From the NCBI GenBank assembly GCA_023382655.1, contig JAHDWK010000045.1, positions 1 to 38,118 of the forward strand: a DNA stretch of 38,118 nt, given 5' to 3'. The notes beneath the pieces are model-generated. The model made no database searches and had not been told where the DNA came from. It worked only from the letters and a program-made list of their open reading frames with translations. The position numbers and the translations under genes were made by a program. This document shows positions 16,023-22,895 of the stretch, piece by piece (position 1 is the stretch's first letter; each line of letters begins with the position of its first letter). Source of the stretch: Anaerolineae bacterium. Lineage in GTDB: Bacteria; Chloroflexota; Anaerolineae; Promineifilales; Promineifilaceae.

Positions 16023-16451
16023 ATGAAAACAACGATTACCAAACCGGCTGATGTCGAGCGGACATGGTATGTTGTAGACGCAGATGGGCAAACCCTGGGC
16101 CGATTGGCGGCCAAAGTGGCGGCCGTTTTGCGTGGTAAACACAAACCCGGTTTTTCACCGTCGGTTGATTGTGGTGATTACGTCATCATTTTGAATGCGG
16201 ATAAAATCCACGTTACCGGCAATAAATTGGACGACAAGATGTATTATCGTCATTCCGGGTATCCTGGTGGTTTGACAGAGCTAACATTGCGGGAGCAAAT
16301 GAAACGCTACCCCACGCGCCCGGTGGAGCTGGCGGTGAAAGGGATGCTGCCCAAGAATAAATTAGGACGGCAAATGATCAAGAAATTGAAGGTTTACCAG
16401 GGCACGGAGCATCCACACCAGGCGCAACAGCCTGTACCGTTGGAATTATAG
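16023..16451 (+). CDS. rplM: 50S ribosomal protein L13
   Basis: 142 residues, the usual length. It has WYVVDADGQTLGRLAAKVAA, LRGKHKPGFSPSVDCGDYVI and KGMLPKNKLGRQMIKKLKVY, all conserved in L13. ATG 16,023 follows GGGAGAGA; the earlier ATG at 15,939 is inside truA. A short inverted repeat (ATTGAA ... TTCAAT) lies in the gap after truA. Confidence 0.97.
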   Translation: MKTTITKPADVERTWYVVDADGQTLGRLAAKVAAVLRGKHKPGFSPSVDCGDYVIILNADKIHVTGNKLDDKMYYRHSGYPGGLTELTLREQMKRYPTRPVELAVKGMLPKNKLGRQMIKKLKVYQGTEHPHQAQQPVPLEL

Positions 16452-16468
16452 GTAGGAGAGTGAGTGAG

Positions 16469-16876
16469 ATGACAGACACAAGACGTTATTATGAAGGCAT
16501 TGGTCGGCGGAAGAGTGCGTCAGCACGGGTGCGAATTTTTGTGGATGGTGACGCTACCGGCGCTTTTACCGTGAACGGGAAAGATGTGAAAGAGTATTTC
16601 CCGCGCTTTGGCGATTATCAGATTTTGGCCGGGCCGTTGACGGATGCCAAATTGACCGGTAAGGCAGATGTTAGCGTCCATATTGAAGGCGGCGGTATCA
16701 CCGGGCAGACGAGTGCGGTGCGCCTGGGGTTGGCGCGAGCGTTGGTGAAGTATGACGAGAATTTGCGCAGTCCCTTACGCAGCGAAGGACATCTGACGCG
16801 GGATGCGCGGGTGAAGGAACGCAAGAAGCCTGGTTTGAAACGCGCCCGCAAAGCGCCGACCTATACCAAGCGTTAA
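16469..16876 (+). CDS. rpsI: 30S ribosomal protein S9
   Basis: 135 residues. It starts MTDTRRYYEGIGRRKSASAR with the S9 motif GRRKSASARVRI and ends KKPGLKRARKAPTYTKR, the tail that reaches P-site tRNA. ATG 16,469 is about ten bases after TAGGAG; the GTG at 16,460 is too close to it. It is the last gene of the block, followed by a terminator. Confidence 0.97.
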   Translation: MTDTRRYYEGIGRRKSASARVRIFVDGDATGAFTVNGKDVKEYFPRFGDYQILAGPLTDAKLTGKADVSVHIEGGGITGQTSAVRLGLARALVKYDENLRSPLRSEGHLTRDARVKERKKPGLKRARKAPTYTKR

Positions 16877-16923
16877 ACAGCGACGGTTTCTGACCGTTTG
16901 GTTGGTGTTATTCAGATAAAAAC

Positions 16924-16953
16924 AGGCGAGTGATAAACTCGCCTTTTTGTTTT
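16924..16953 (+). terminator. Intrinsic terminator of the ribosomal block
   Basis: A perfect 7-bp stem (AGGCGAG at 16,924-16,930 with CTCGCCT at 16,938-16,944) and a 7-base loop are followed by a T-rich run (TTTTTGTTTT). This is a convincing Rho-independent terminator, 48 bases after the rpsI stop. Confidence 0.9.
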
Positions 16954-16999
16954 GGATCCGCGAAGGGTGCGAAGAGACGCGAAGTTTTGAAGGTGAGAT

Positions 17000-18445
17000 A
17001 TGAGCATAACAATTGTGGGATTGGGACCGGGCCACGGCCGTACCCTGACTCTGGAAGCGTGGCAATTATTATCGGCGGCGGAGACGGTCTATCTGCGCAC
17101 GGCGCGTCACCCGGCAGTGGCCGATTTACCCACCGAGGTGAAACTGGTCAGTTTTGATGATGTGTATGACACGGCCGTTTCCTTTGAGGCGGTATATGAG
17201 CAAATTGTGGAAACGCTGCTGGAAAACGGCCGTGATCGGGACATTCTCTACGCCGTGCCCGGCCATCCCTTTGTCGGTGAATCCACTGTCACCCGGTTGA
17301 TTGCGGCGGCGGAGCAGCAGATAGCGGTACGGGTTGTGCCTGGTTTGAGTTTTGTGGAACCATCGTTGACGGCCGTAAAAGTAGACGCGCTGGACGGGCT
17401 GCAAATTTTCGACGCCATTGATATGGCCCGCTTTCACTACCCTCCCCTCAACCCCGATGTGCCTGTTTTGCTGGGTCAGGTTTACAGCCGGATGTTGGCC
17501 AGCGAGTTAAAGATGGCGTTGACGGCCGTTTACCCCCATCAACATCCCGTCTCTCTGATTCATGCCGCCGGTACGGCCGAGGAACAGGTTGAATTGCTTC
17601 CCCTCTATGCAATTGACCACAGCCTCCACATTGACCATCTGTCCTCGCTTTATGTGCCTGCTTTGCCTGTCGCGTCCAGCCTGATGTCGCTGGCCGAGAC
17701 GGTGGCTCACCTGCGCAGCCCGGAAGGTTGCCCCTGGGATCAAGAACAGACGCCGCAAAGCATGAGGGCTGATTTTTTGGAGGAAATGTGTGAAGTGCTG
17801 GATGCGCTCGACGCCGACGATAGCAACGGTTTGCAAGAAGAATTGGGTGATTTACTTTACCATGTGCTGATGCAAGTGCAGATGGCGGCCGAAGTGGAGG
17901 ATTTTGCCCTCACCGAGGTCATCGCCGGTATCGAGACGAAGCTCAAACGGCGACATCCTCATGTGTGGGGCGACTGGGAAGTGACCGACAGCGATCATGT
18001 AGTGCGCAATTGGGAGATGCTAAAAAAGCAAGAAAAGGGTGAGAAACCAGCTTCGGCGCTGGATGGGGTGCCAGTTTCATTGCCCGCTCTGGCTCGCTCC
18101 CAAAAAATTCAGCACAAAGCGGCACGGGTCGGCTTTGATTGGCCAGACATAACGGGCGTCTATGCCAAGCTAGAGGAGGAACTGGCTGAATTAAAGGTCG
18201 CTGCCACTCCCGAAGAGCTGGCAGAAGAATTGGGAGACTTGTTATTTGTGATCGTTAATCTGGCGCGTTGGCTTAATGTGGACGCGGAAAGCTGCCTGCG
18301 CGAAGCCAACAGTAAATTTAGCCAGCGCTTCCAACTGACAGAACAATTGGCCCGGCAGCGGGGCTTGCATATGCCAGAGATGAGCCTGGCGGAACTGGAT
18401 GTGTTGTGGGAGGAGGCGAAGGGGACGATGGGAGGAAATCGGTAA
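17000..18445 (+). CDS. mazG: YabN-type fusion: tetrapyrrole methylase domain plus MazG pyrophosphohydrolase
   Basis: 481 residues. Residues 1-220 are an SAM-dependent tetrapyrrole (corrin/porphyrin) methylase-like domain with VGLGPGHGRTLTLEAW and YAVPGHPFVGESTV. From about 235 the MazG part starts with LRSPEGCPWDQEQTPQSMRA. Its metal-binding EExxE-type helix is LEEMCEVLDALD, then EELGDLLYHVLMQ. A second repeat has EEELAEL and AEELGDLLFVIVN. MazG removes pyrophosphate from nucleoside triphosphates, cleaning the pool. This domain order matches Bacillus YabN; the role of the methylase half is unclear. Five ACGGCCGT motifs lie in the first 530 bases. Confidence 0.93.
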   Translation: MSITIVGLGPGHGRTLTLEAWQLLSAAETVYLRTARHPAVADLPTEVKLVSFDDVYDTAVSFEAVYEQIVETLLENGRDRDILYAVPGHPFVGESTVTRLIAAAEQQIAVRVVPGLSFVEPSLTAVKVDALDGLQIFDAIDMARFHYPPLNPDVPVLLGQVYSRMLASELKMALTAVYPHQHPVSLIHAAGTAEEQVELLPLYAIDHSLHIDHLSSLYVPALPVASSLMSLAETVAHLRSPEGCPWDQEQTPQSMRADFLEEMCEVLDALDADDSNGLQEELGDLLYHVLMQVQMAAEVEDFALTEVIAGIETKLKRRHPHVWGDWEVTDSDHVVRNWEMLKKQEKGEKPASALDGVPVSLPALARSQKIQHKAARVGFDWPDITGVYAKLEEELAELKVAATPEELAEELGDLLFVIVNLARWLNVDAESCLREANSKFSQRFQLTEQLARQRGLHMPEMSLAELDVLWEEAKGTMGGNR

Positions 18446-18514
18446 TCTGTAGCCCGTTTTTCACCTTGTCAGATGTCATCATGTCACTTTGCTAGCGATA
18501 ATTCTGGATTGGAC

Positions 18515-18543
18515 TTGCCAAAGTACGGGGTCTTGCATAAAGT
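18515..18543 (+). promoter_or_regulatory. Possible sigma-70-type promoter before the SH3 protein gene
   Basis: TTGCCA (18,515-18,520), a 17-base spacer, then TAAAGT (18,538-18,543). It lies 30 bases before the start codon. The match is moderate (4 of 6 in each hexamer), so treat it as tentative. Confidence 0.35.
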
Positions 18544-18572
18544 ATAGGTGCAACTGATTTGGAGGAGATGAC

Positions 18573-19220
18573 ATGACGGCCGTACTGAACCTGATTATTC
18601 CCATTTTAGCTGCTGTGGCTGCATGTGCTGGCATCTACTTTTTGGTCCGGGCGTTTTCTAACCGGTCGGCTGAAACCCGTGCGTCATACAATGTGGCCCG
18701 GCTACATGCCCATCATGACAGGCAAGTGGACTTAATTCGCTCAGTCTTTTCATTCATTGTAGCCCTGATTTTGTTGGGCGTATATGGTTTTACTCCCCGA
18801 CCGTTAATTCCCGTTCCCACCGCCACGCCTACATTGGAACCCACGACGGCCGTACCACCCACTTCCACCACTGCCCCCACCCAAGCGGTCGCAACCTTGC
18901 CGGCGATAGAGCCGACGGTAACTACAGCGCCGACCAGCACTCCTACTACAGCGTCAACGGCTGTACCAGCGACAGAGTCTCCCACCGATACCCCAGCTGT
19001 CACGCCGCGTACAGTTACCGTCAACAGTGGCGTGGGCGTCTGGCTGCGCGCCGAACCTAACACCACCTCTGAGCAATTAGAATGGTTGCTGGATGGTACA
19101 ATTCTGACGGTATTGCCGGAAACCGCCACTGGCGAAAATCTGGCCTGGCAGCAGGTACAAACAGCCGGCGGATTGGTTGGTTGGGTTGCCGTCCCCTTCA
19201 TCGCCTATAGTGACCAGTAA
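18573..19220 (+). CDS. Membrane-anchored protein with Thr/Pro-rich linker and C-terminal SH3-like domain
   Basis: 215 residues. Two hydrophobic segments (about 4-27 and 57-76) flank a short basic loop. A low-complexity linker rich in Thr, Pro, Ala and Ser runs from about 80 to 143 (repeats such as PTSTTAPTQ and TAPTSTPTTAST). Residues 145-212 look like a bacterial SH3 domain: VNSGVGVWLRAEPNTTSEQL, then WQQVQTAGGLVGWVAV. Such domains usually bind the cell wall or other surface polymers. GGAGGAG lies before the ATG. The gene stands alone between mazG and the thiolase. Substrate and function are unknown; the layout suggests an outward-facing surface sensor or anchor. Confidence 0.75.
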   Translation: MTAVLNLIIPILAAVAACAGIYFLVRAFSNRSAETRASYNVARLHAHHDRQVDLIRSVFSFIVALILLGVYGFTPRPLIPVPTATPTLEPTTAVPPTSTTAPTQAVATLPAIEPTVTTAPTSTPTTASTAVPATESPTDTPAVTPRTVTVNSGVGVWLRAEPNTTSEQLEWLLDGTILTVLPETATGENLAWQQVQTAGGLVGWVAVPFIAYSDQ

Positions 19221-19366
19221 CGGCTGTGTTCCAACCTGTTTCTTTCCTGTTACTACATTGTGTACAATATCCCCATCAGTATTGTGAAAAAATTCCCCAT
19301 TCTAGAGATTGGAGAGCACAGATTGAATCAATCCCCTATCTCTGATCTCCAAAGGAGCATAACAGC

Positions 19367-20605
19367 ATGAGTCAGCCAAAAAACAAACAAGATGTGGTTA
19401 TTTTGGCGGGGGGGCGTACCCCAACCGGCAAATTTAACGGGGGTTTATCGAGTTTTACCGCGCCGGAGTTAGGAGCGATGGCGGTAGAAGCGGTCGTTTC
19501 TCGCTCCGGCATTGATCCTGCTAGTGTCTACGAAGTGTTCATGGGGCAGGTGGTGCCGGCTGGTACCGGGCAAGCGGCGGCGCGCAAAGCAGCATTAGGT
19601 GGTGGGTTGCCCGATTCGGTGGGGGCTACGGCCGTCAACAAAGCGTGTGGTTCCGGCCTGAAAGCGGTCATGTTAGCGGCTAACGCCATTGTGGCCGGCG
19701 AAGCGGAACTGTTTGTGGCCGGTGGCATGGAAAGCATGTCCAACGCGCCCTATTTGTTGCCCAAAGCGCGGCAGGGGTTACGCTATGGCCATGCCGAACT
19801 GAAAGACGCCCTGTTACAGGATGGCCTTTGGTGTGCCTTTCAGGATTGGGCCATGGGTAACGCTGCCGACTTTATTGCCCGCCAGTTTGAAGTGACCCGT
19901 GAAGAGATGGACGAATTTGCCGTGCATAGCCACGAAAAAGCGGCGGCGGCCACCGTTCACGGCCGTTTCCGAGACGAAATCATCCCTGTGGAAATCAAGA
20001 GCCGCAAAGGGAGCATCTCCATTGACAAAGATGAGCCTATCCGTGCCCGCTTTAGCAATGGCAGCTATGAACTGGATACCAGCCTGCCACAGTTAGCCGC
20101 CTTGCCACCTGCCTTTGCCCCAGATGGGCAGGTGACAGCGGGCAACGCTCCCGGTCTCAATGATGGCGCGTCGGCTGTTGTCGTAGCCAGCCGCGTCGAA
20201 GCGGAACGACAGGGGGTACGGCCGTTAGCCCGCATTGTGGGTTATACTCATGCCGCCGTTCATCCGCAGTGGATTTTTGCCGCCCCGGCCCAGGCTATTC
20301 CTCGCCTGCTGACCAAAATTGGCTGGTCGCTGGATGAGGTAGATCTGATTGAACTTAACGAAGCGTTTGCTGCCCAAATTTTGGCAAATGGCGTGGATAT
20401 GACCCGGCAGGGATTGCCCTGGGATTGGCAAAAAGTGAATGTGAACGGCGGCGCCGTGGCGTTGGGGCATCCCATTGGTTCTAGCGGTTCACGGGTGTTG
20501 GTGACATTACTTTATGCCCTGCGGCAGCGCGATTTGCGGCGGGGAATTGCCTCGCTCTGCCTGGGTGGTGGCGAAGCCGTGGCGCTGGCCGTGGAGATGG
20601 AGTGA
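19367..20605 (+). CDS. Thiolase (acetyl-CoA C-acetyltransferase family)
   Basis: 412 residues, normal for the family (about 390-400). It joins or splits acyl-CoAs through a Cys acyl-enzyme. The nucleophile is Cys94 in NKACGSGLKAV. The other active-site residues are His368 in GGAVALGHPIGSSGSR and Cys398 in CLGGGEA, with the LNEAFA loop at 330-335. VAGGMESMSNAPYL is also typical. No beta-oxidation partners lie next to it, so whether it works in synthesis (acetoacetyl-CoA) or degradation cannot be told here. AAAGGAG lies upstream of the ATG. ACGGCCGT at 20,218 is read in the rare R-P phase. Confidence 0.93.
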   Translation: MSQPKNKQDVVILAGGRTPTGKFNGGLSSFTAPELGAMAVEAVVSRSGIDPASVYEVFMGQVVPAGTGQAAARKAALGGGLPDSVGATAVNKACGSGLKAVMLAANAIVAGEAELFVAGGMESMSNAPYLLPKARQGLRYGHAELKDALLQDGLWCAFQDWAMGNAADFIARQFEVTREEMDEFAVHSHEKAAAATVHGRFRDEIIPVEIKSRKGSISIDKDEPIRARFSNGSYELDTSLPQLAALPPAFAPDGQVTAGNAPGLNDGASAVVVASRVEAERQGVRPLARIVGYTHAAVHPQWIFAAPAQAIPRLLTKIGWSLDEVDLIELNEAFAAQILANGVDMTRQGLPWDWQKVNVNGGAVALGHPIGSSGSRVLVTLLYALRQRDLRRGIASLCLGGGEAVALAVEME

Positions 20606-20650
20606 GTGGAACCGCGCGAAAAGACAATCATTGAATTCTTGAGGAATTTG

Positions 20651-20679
20651 TTGACGCTTATATAGAAGGGTGATATACT
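20651..20679 (+). promoter_or_regulatory. Strong sigma-70-type promoter
   Basis: TTGACG (20,651-20,656), a 17-base spacer, then TATACT (20,674-20,679). Each hexamer matches the consensus at five of six positions with ideal spacing. The start site should be near 20,686. It drives the short terminator-ended transcript that follows, with the hydrolase gene beyond. Confidence 0.75.
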
Positions 20680-20685
20680 CTACTT

Positions 20686-20744
20686 GGCTCCCCCCCCAGA
20701 GGTGGTTGGACTAGCGCCCGTTAGTCTACCACCTCATTTTTTTT
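20686..20744 (+). ncRNA. Candidate RNA of about 60 bases, or attenuator leader, ending in an intrinsic terminator
   Basis: Downstream of the promoter comes a C-rich stretch (C8 at about 20,690-20,697), then a hairpin. The hairpin has an 8-bp lower stem (20,699-20,706 with 20,728-20,735), a small internal loop, and a 5-bp upper stem (20,709-20,713 with 20,722-20,726) with an 8-base loop. Eight T residues follow (20,737-20,744). This is a complete promoter-to-terminator unit of about 60 bases with no reading frame of note. It is either a small RNA or a transcriptional attenuator for the hydrolase gene that starts 16 bases later. No known RNA family is recognised. Confidence 0.6.
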
Positions 20745-20760
20745 GTGAGTTTGACGCCAT

Positions 20761-21459
20761 ATGAATAAATCTCCCCAACTGATAGACAATGATTCTGTTT
20801 TGGCAGCAGCCGGGCTGGTGCATCGCGTTTGGCAGCCGGAAACACCGGGGCCACATCCGGTGGTTGTGATGTTGCATGGTCATTTGGGTAATGAGGATGT
20901 GATGTGGGTTTTTGCCCAGACTGTGCCGTCTCCTTGTGTTATGGTTGCGCCTAGAGCGATTGTGCCAGCGGCGGACGACCATCAGACGGGGAAAAGTTTT
21001 ACCTGGCTGCCGCGTGTGGAGAATGAATGGCCGATATGGGCACAGTTTAATGAAGCAGTTACGGCCGTGACCACATTCATTCATGCCTTACCCTCTTTAT
21101 ATCAGGTGGACTTGAATCAGGTTTACTTGATGGGTTTTAGCCAGGGTGCGGCCGTGGCGTTTGCCACAGCCTTGCATGCCCCAGGTTGGATTAAGGGCAT
21201 TGCCAGCCTGGTGGGGTTTGTGCCCCTGCAAGTTGAGAAAGCGATTGACCGGGCAGCGTTGCGTGATGTGCCGGTATTTATGGCAGCAGGTACACAGGAT
21301 GAGCGGGTACCATTGCCTGTTTCGCAAAGTAGCGCCGCCGCAGTACAGGCAATGGGCGCTTTTTTAGAATATCGCGAATATGATACCGGTCATAAATTGG
21401 ATACCGCCGGTATGCGAAAGTTAAAAAACTGGTGGGCAGAACGGTTGATTGGTGATTAG
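20761..21459 (+). CDS. Alpha/beta hydrolase, phospholipase/carboxylesterase family
   Basis: 232 residues, typical of the family of YpfH and YtpA-like esterases. The catalytic triad is visible: Ser127 in GFSQGA, Asp180 in AGTQDERVPL and His211 in DTGHKLD. The oxyanion region is VVVMLHGHLGNE near residues 34-45. No signal peptide is seen, so it is probably cytoplasmic. The substrate is unknown. It lies downstream of a strong promoter and terminator, so its expression may depend on read-through. A U-poor hairpin follows the stop codon. Confidence 0.88.
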   Translation: MNKSPQLIDNDSVLAAAGLVHRVWQPETPGPHPVVVMLHGHLGNEDVMWVFAQTVPSPCVMVAPRAIVPAADDHQTGKSFTWLPRVENEWPIWAQFNEAVTAVTTFIHALPSLYQVDLNQVYLMGFSQGAAVAFATALHAPGWIKGIASLVGFVPLQVEKAIDRAALRDVPVFMAAGTQDERVPLPVSQSSAAAVQAMGAFLEYREYDTGHKLDTAGMRKLKNWWAERLIGD

Positions 21460-21461
21460 AG

Positions 21462-21483
21462 ATAGAGATTGCCCAATCTCTAT
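21462..21483. terminator. Hairpin after the hydrolase gene
   Basis: A perfect 10-bp inverted repeat, ATAGAGATTG (21,462-21,471) and CAATCTCTAT (21,474-21,483), with only two bases between, so the real loop is larger. It starts 2 bases after the stop codon. The GAGATTG/CAATCTC core recurs in other gaps of this window (19,302-19,332 and 26,119-26,153). Confidence 0.5.
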
Positions 21484-21552
21484 TTGCTAAATTCCATCCC
21501 CTTTGAACGCTTCCTTAATGTCATTTTAACTTACTTGTGCCATACTCGGTGC

Positions 21553-22206
21553 ATGGTGAAACGAAGCAACGAGGCGTGGTTAGATGCGCTCCAGGGGACG
21601 GGAGACAGCCAACACGAGGCTCTGCTGGATTTGCGTGAGTACCTGGTGCGGACGGCGTTTGTCTATTTGCGAGACGGCCGTTCTGATTTGCTGTCTCATT
21701 CGACGGACACCCTGTTTGAGATGGCCGAAGATTATGCCCAGAATGCGCTGCTGGCGATTCAGGAGAATCTGGACAAGTTTCGTGGGGATGCCCAATTCAC
21801 CACCTGGGCGTATCGTTTTGTGATAAACGAAGCTGCGGCCGATTTACGGCGGCGGCAGTATCGTGACTTTTCTTGGGAGGATGTGGCTGGTCAGGAAACG
21901 GCCGTCTTCGCTTCTTTACTTGCCTCTGGTACGGCCGTTGATCCCGAAGTCAAAGCAGAACGAGAGGAATTACTCCGTTTCTTGCTGAAAATCCTGGAAA
22001 CAGACCTGAATGAAAGACAGCGTTTGGCGTTATTGGGTGTTCACTTTCAGGGGCGGTCGTTGCCAGAGATGGCCGAAATTTTAGAGACAACCCCAAACAC
22101 GCTGTATAAAATGATGCATGACGCCCGCAAAAAAATAAAAGCCAGCTTGTTGGCGCATCATTACAGCGCCGGTGATATATTGGGCTTATTTGAGACAATG
22201 TGGTAA
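21553..22206 (+). CDS. RNA polymerase sigma factor, ECF type
   Basis: 217 residues. Region 2 (about 60-112) includes AQNALLAIQENLDKFRGDAQ and FTTWAYRFVINEAAADLRRRQ, the -10-binding helix and the core-binding part. Region 4 (about 155-205) is LNERQRLALLGVHFQGRSLP and MAEILETTPNTLYKMMHDARKK, a helix-turn-helix for the -35 element. An N-terminal extension of about 55 residues precedes region 2. The ATG at 21,553 (or GTG at 21,556) is preferred; the TTG-type start at 21,469 reads through the upstream hairpin region. The zinc-finger protein after it is its probable anti-sigma factor. Three ACGGCCGT motifs are inside. Confidence 0.88.
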   Translation: MVKRSNEAWLDALQGTGDSQHEALLDLREYLVRTAFVYLRDGRSDLLSHSTDTLFEMAEDYAQNALLAIQENLDKFRGDAQFTTWAYRFVINEAAADLRRRQYRDFSWEDVAGQETAVFASLLASGTAVDPEVKAEREELLRFLLKILETDLNERQRLALLGVHFQGRSLPEMAEILETTPNTLYKMMHDARKKIKASLLAHHYSAGDILGLFETMW

Positions 22207-22263
22207 GAATCCAGGAATTTTTTACATCCTATCTATGTAAAACTGGTGTCTGGGAAGGAAAAC

Positions 22264-22542
22264 TTGGAACAGAAGACTTTTACCCGCTGGATTGAAACAA
22301 TTTTTGAAACACAAGAACACGAGATTGATTGCAAGCAGTTTCAAAGTTATTTACCTGCTTTTGTCGAAGCTGAGGTGAAGGGTGAGCCTTTGTCTCACAC
22401 GGCCGTGTTGGTCAATCATTTGCACCAATGTCGGGACTGCCAGGAAATCTATCAGGGCCTTTCTTTCGTGGTCAAGGCTGAGTTGACCGAAACTTGGTCT
22501 TCGGATGCCGCCACCGGGTCAGCCATCCCTATCGGCGACTGA
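22264..22542 (+). CDS. Small zinc-finger protein, probable anti-sigma factor
   Basis: 92 residues from TTG 22,264, which has GGAAGGA at 22,253-22,259. A GTG at 22,246 is an alternative that adds six residues. The central motif NHLHQCRDCQEIYQGL has the His-x3-Cys-x2-Cys arrangement of zinc-binding anti-sigma domains. An acidic helical part precedes it. No transmembrane segment is seen, so it would be a soluble type. It lies 57 bases after the sigma factor, the usual sigma/anti-sigma layout. It is short for the family, so it may only sequester region 4 or sense redox through the cysteines. Confidence 0.7.
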   Translation: MEQKTFTRWIETIFETQEHEIDCKQFQSYLPAFVEAEVKGEPLSHTAVLVNHLHQCRDCQEIYQGLSFVVKAELTETWSSDAATGSAIPIGD

Positions 22543-22895
22543 ACAGCTCTACAAACAAGTTCCCTCGAATTGGGTCAAAAATAACACCTTCGATTTTGTA
22601 AGAAATCCCCCATTTTTTCAATCTTATCTACAAATTGCCATATTGCGGCCTTACTTCCCGACAGTTGTGAAGCAATGGTAGCCATTGCTCCACAACGCCG
22701 AAACTGTCAGGAGAGAGATGGAGCCGAAGTTTGTGGAACGCGGTTTGCCGTGTGCTTCATCAGTGGTGGTTTGCAGTGATTAAAACTGTGGGCTACTTTG
22801 AACATATACAGTTTAGTTGAATGTGGAAGGAAGAGGGTCGCCAGGTCTGTCTGATCTGGGTTGACCCTCTTTGTGTTTATGCGGAGGTGCATGAA
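22543..22895. other. 353-base gap without a gene; two strong hairpins
   Basis: No coding frame is supported. Hairpin 1 has a 14-bp stem with one mismatch (22,664-22,678 with 22,682-22,696) and a three-base loop, and an outer GACAGT/ACTGTC pair (22,660-22,665 with 22,703-22,708) that would compete with its base. Hairpin 2 pairs 22,831-22,839 with 22,863-22,871 (AAGAGGGTC/GACCCTCTT), with a CCAG/CTGG inner stem and TTGTGTTT after it. Hairpin 2 ends 12 bases before the prkA ribosome-binding site. It may be a terminator of the sigma operon or a leader element of prkA. An AAACTG/CAGTTT pair lies at about 22,783-22,814. Confidence 0.5.

Noticed and set aside
19238..19268. Promoter before the thiolase (TACAAT at 19,263)
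   Set aside because: The -10 is fair but no acceptable -35 lies at 16-18 bases; left out of the feature list.
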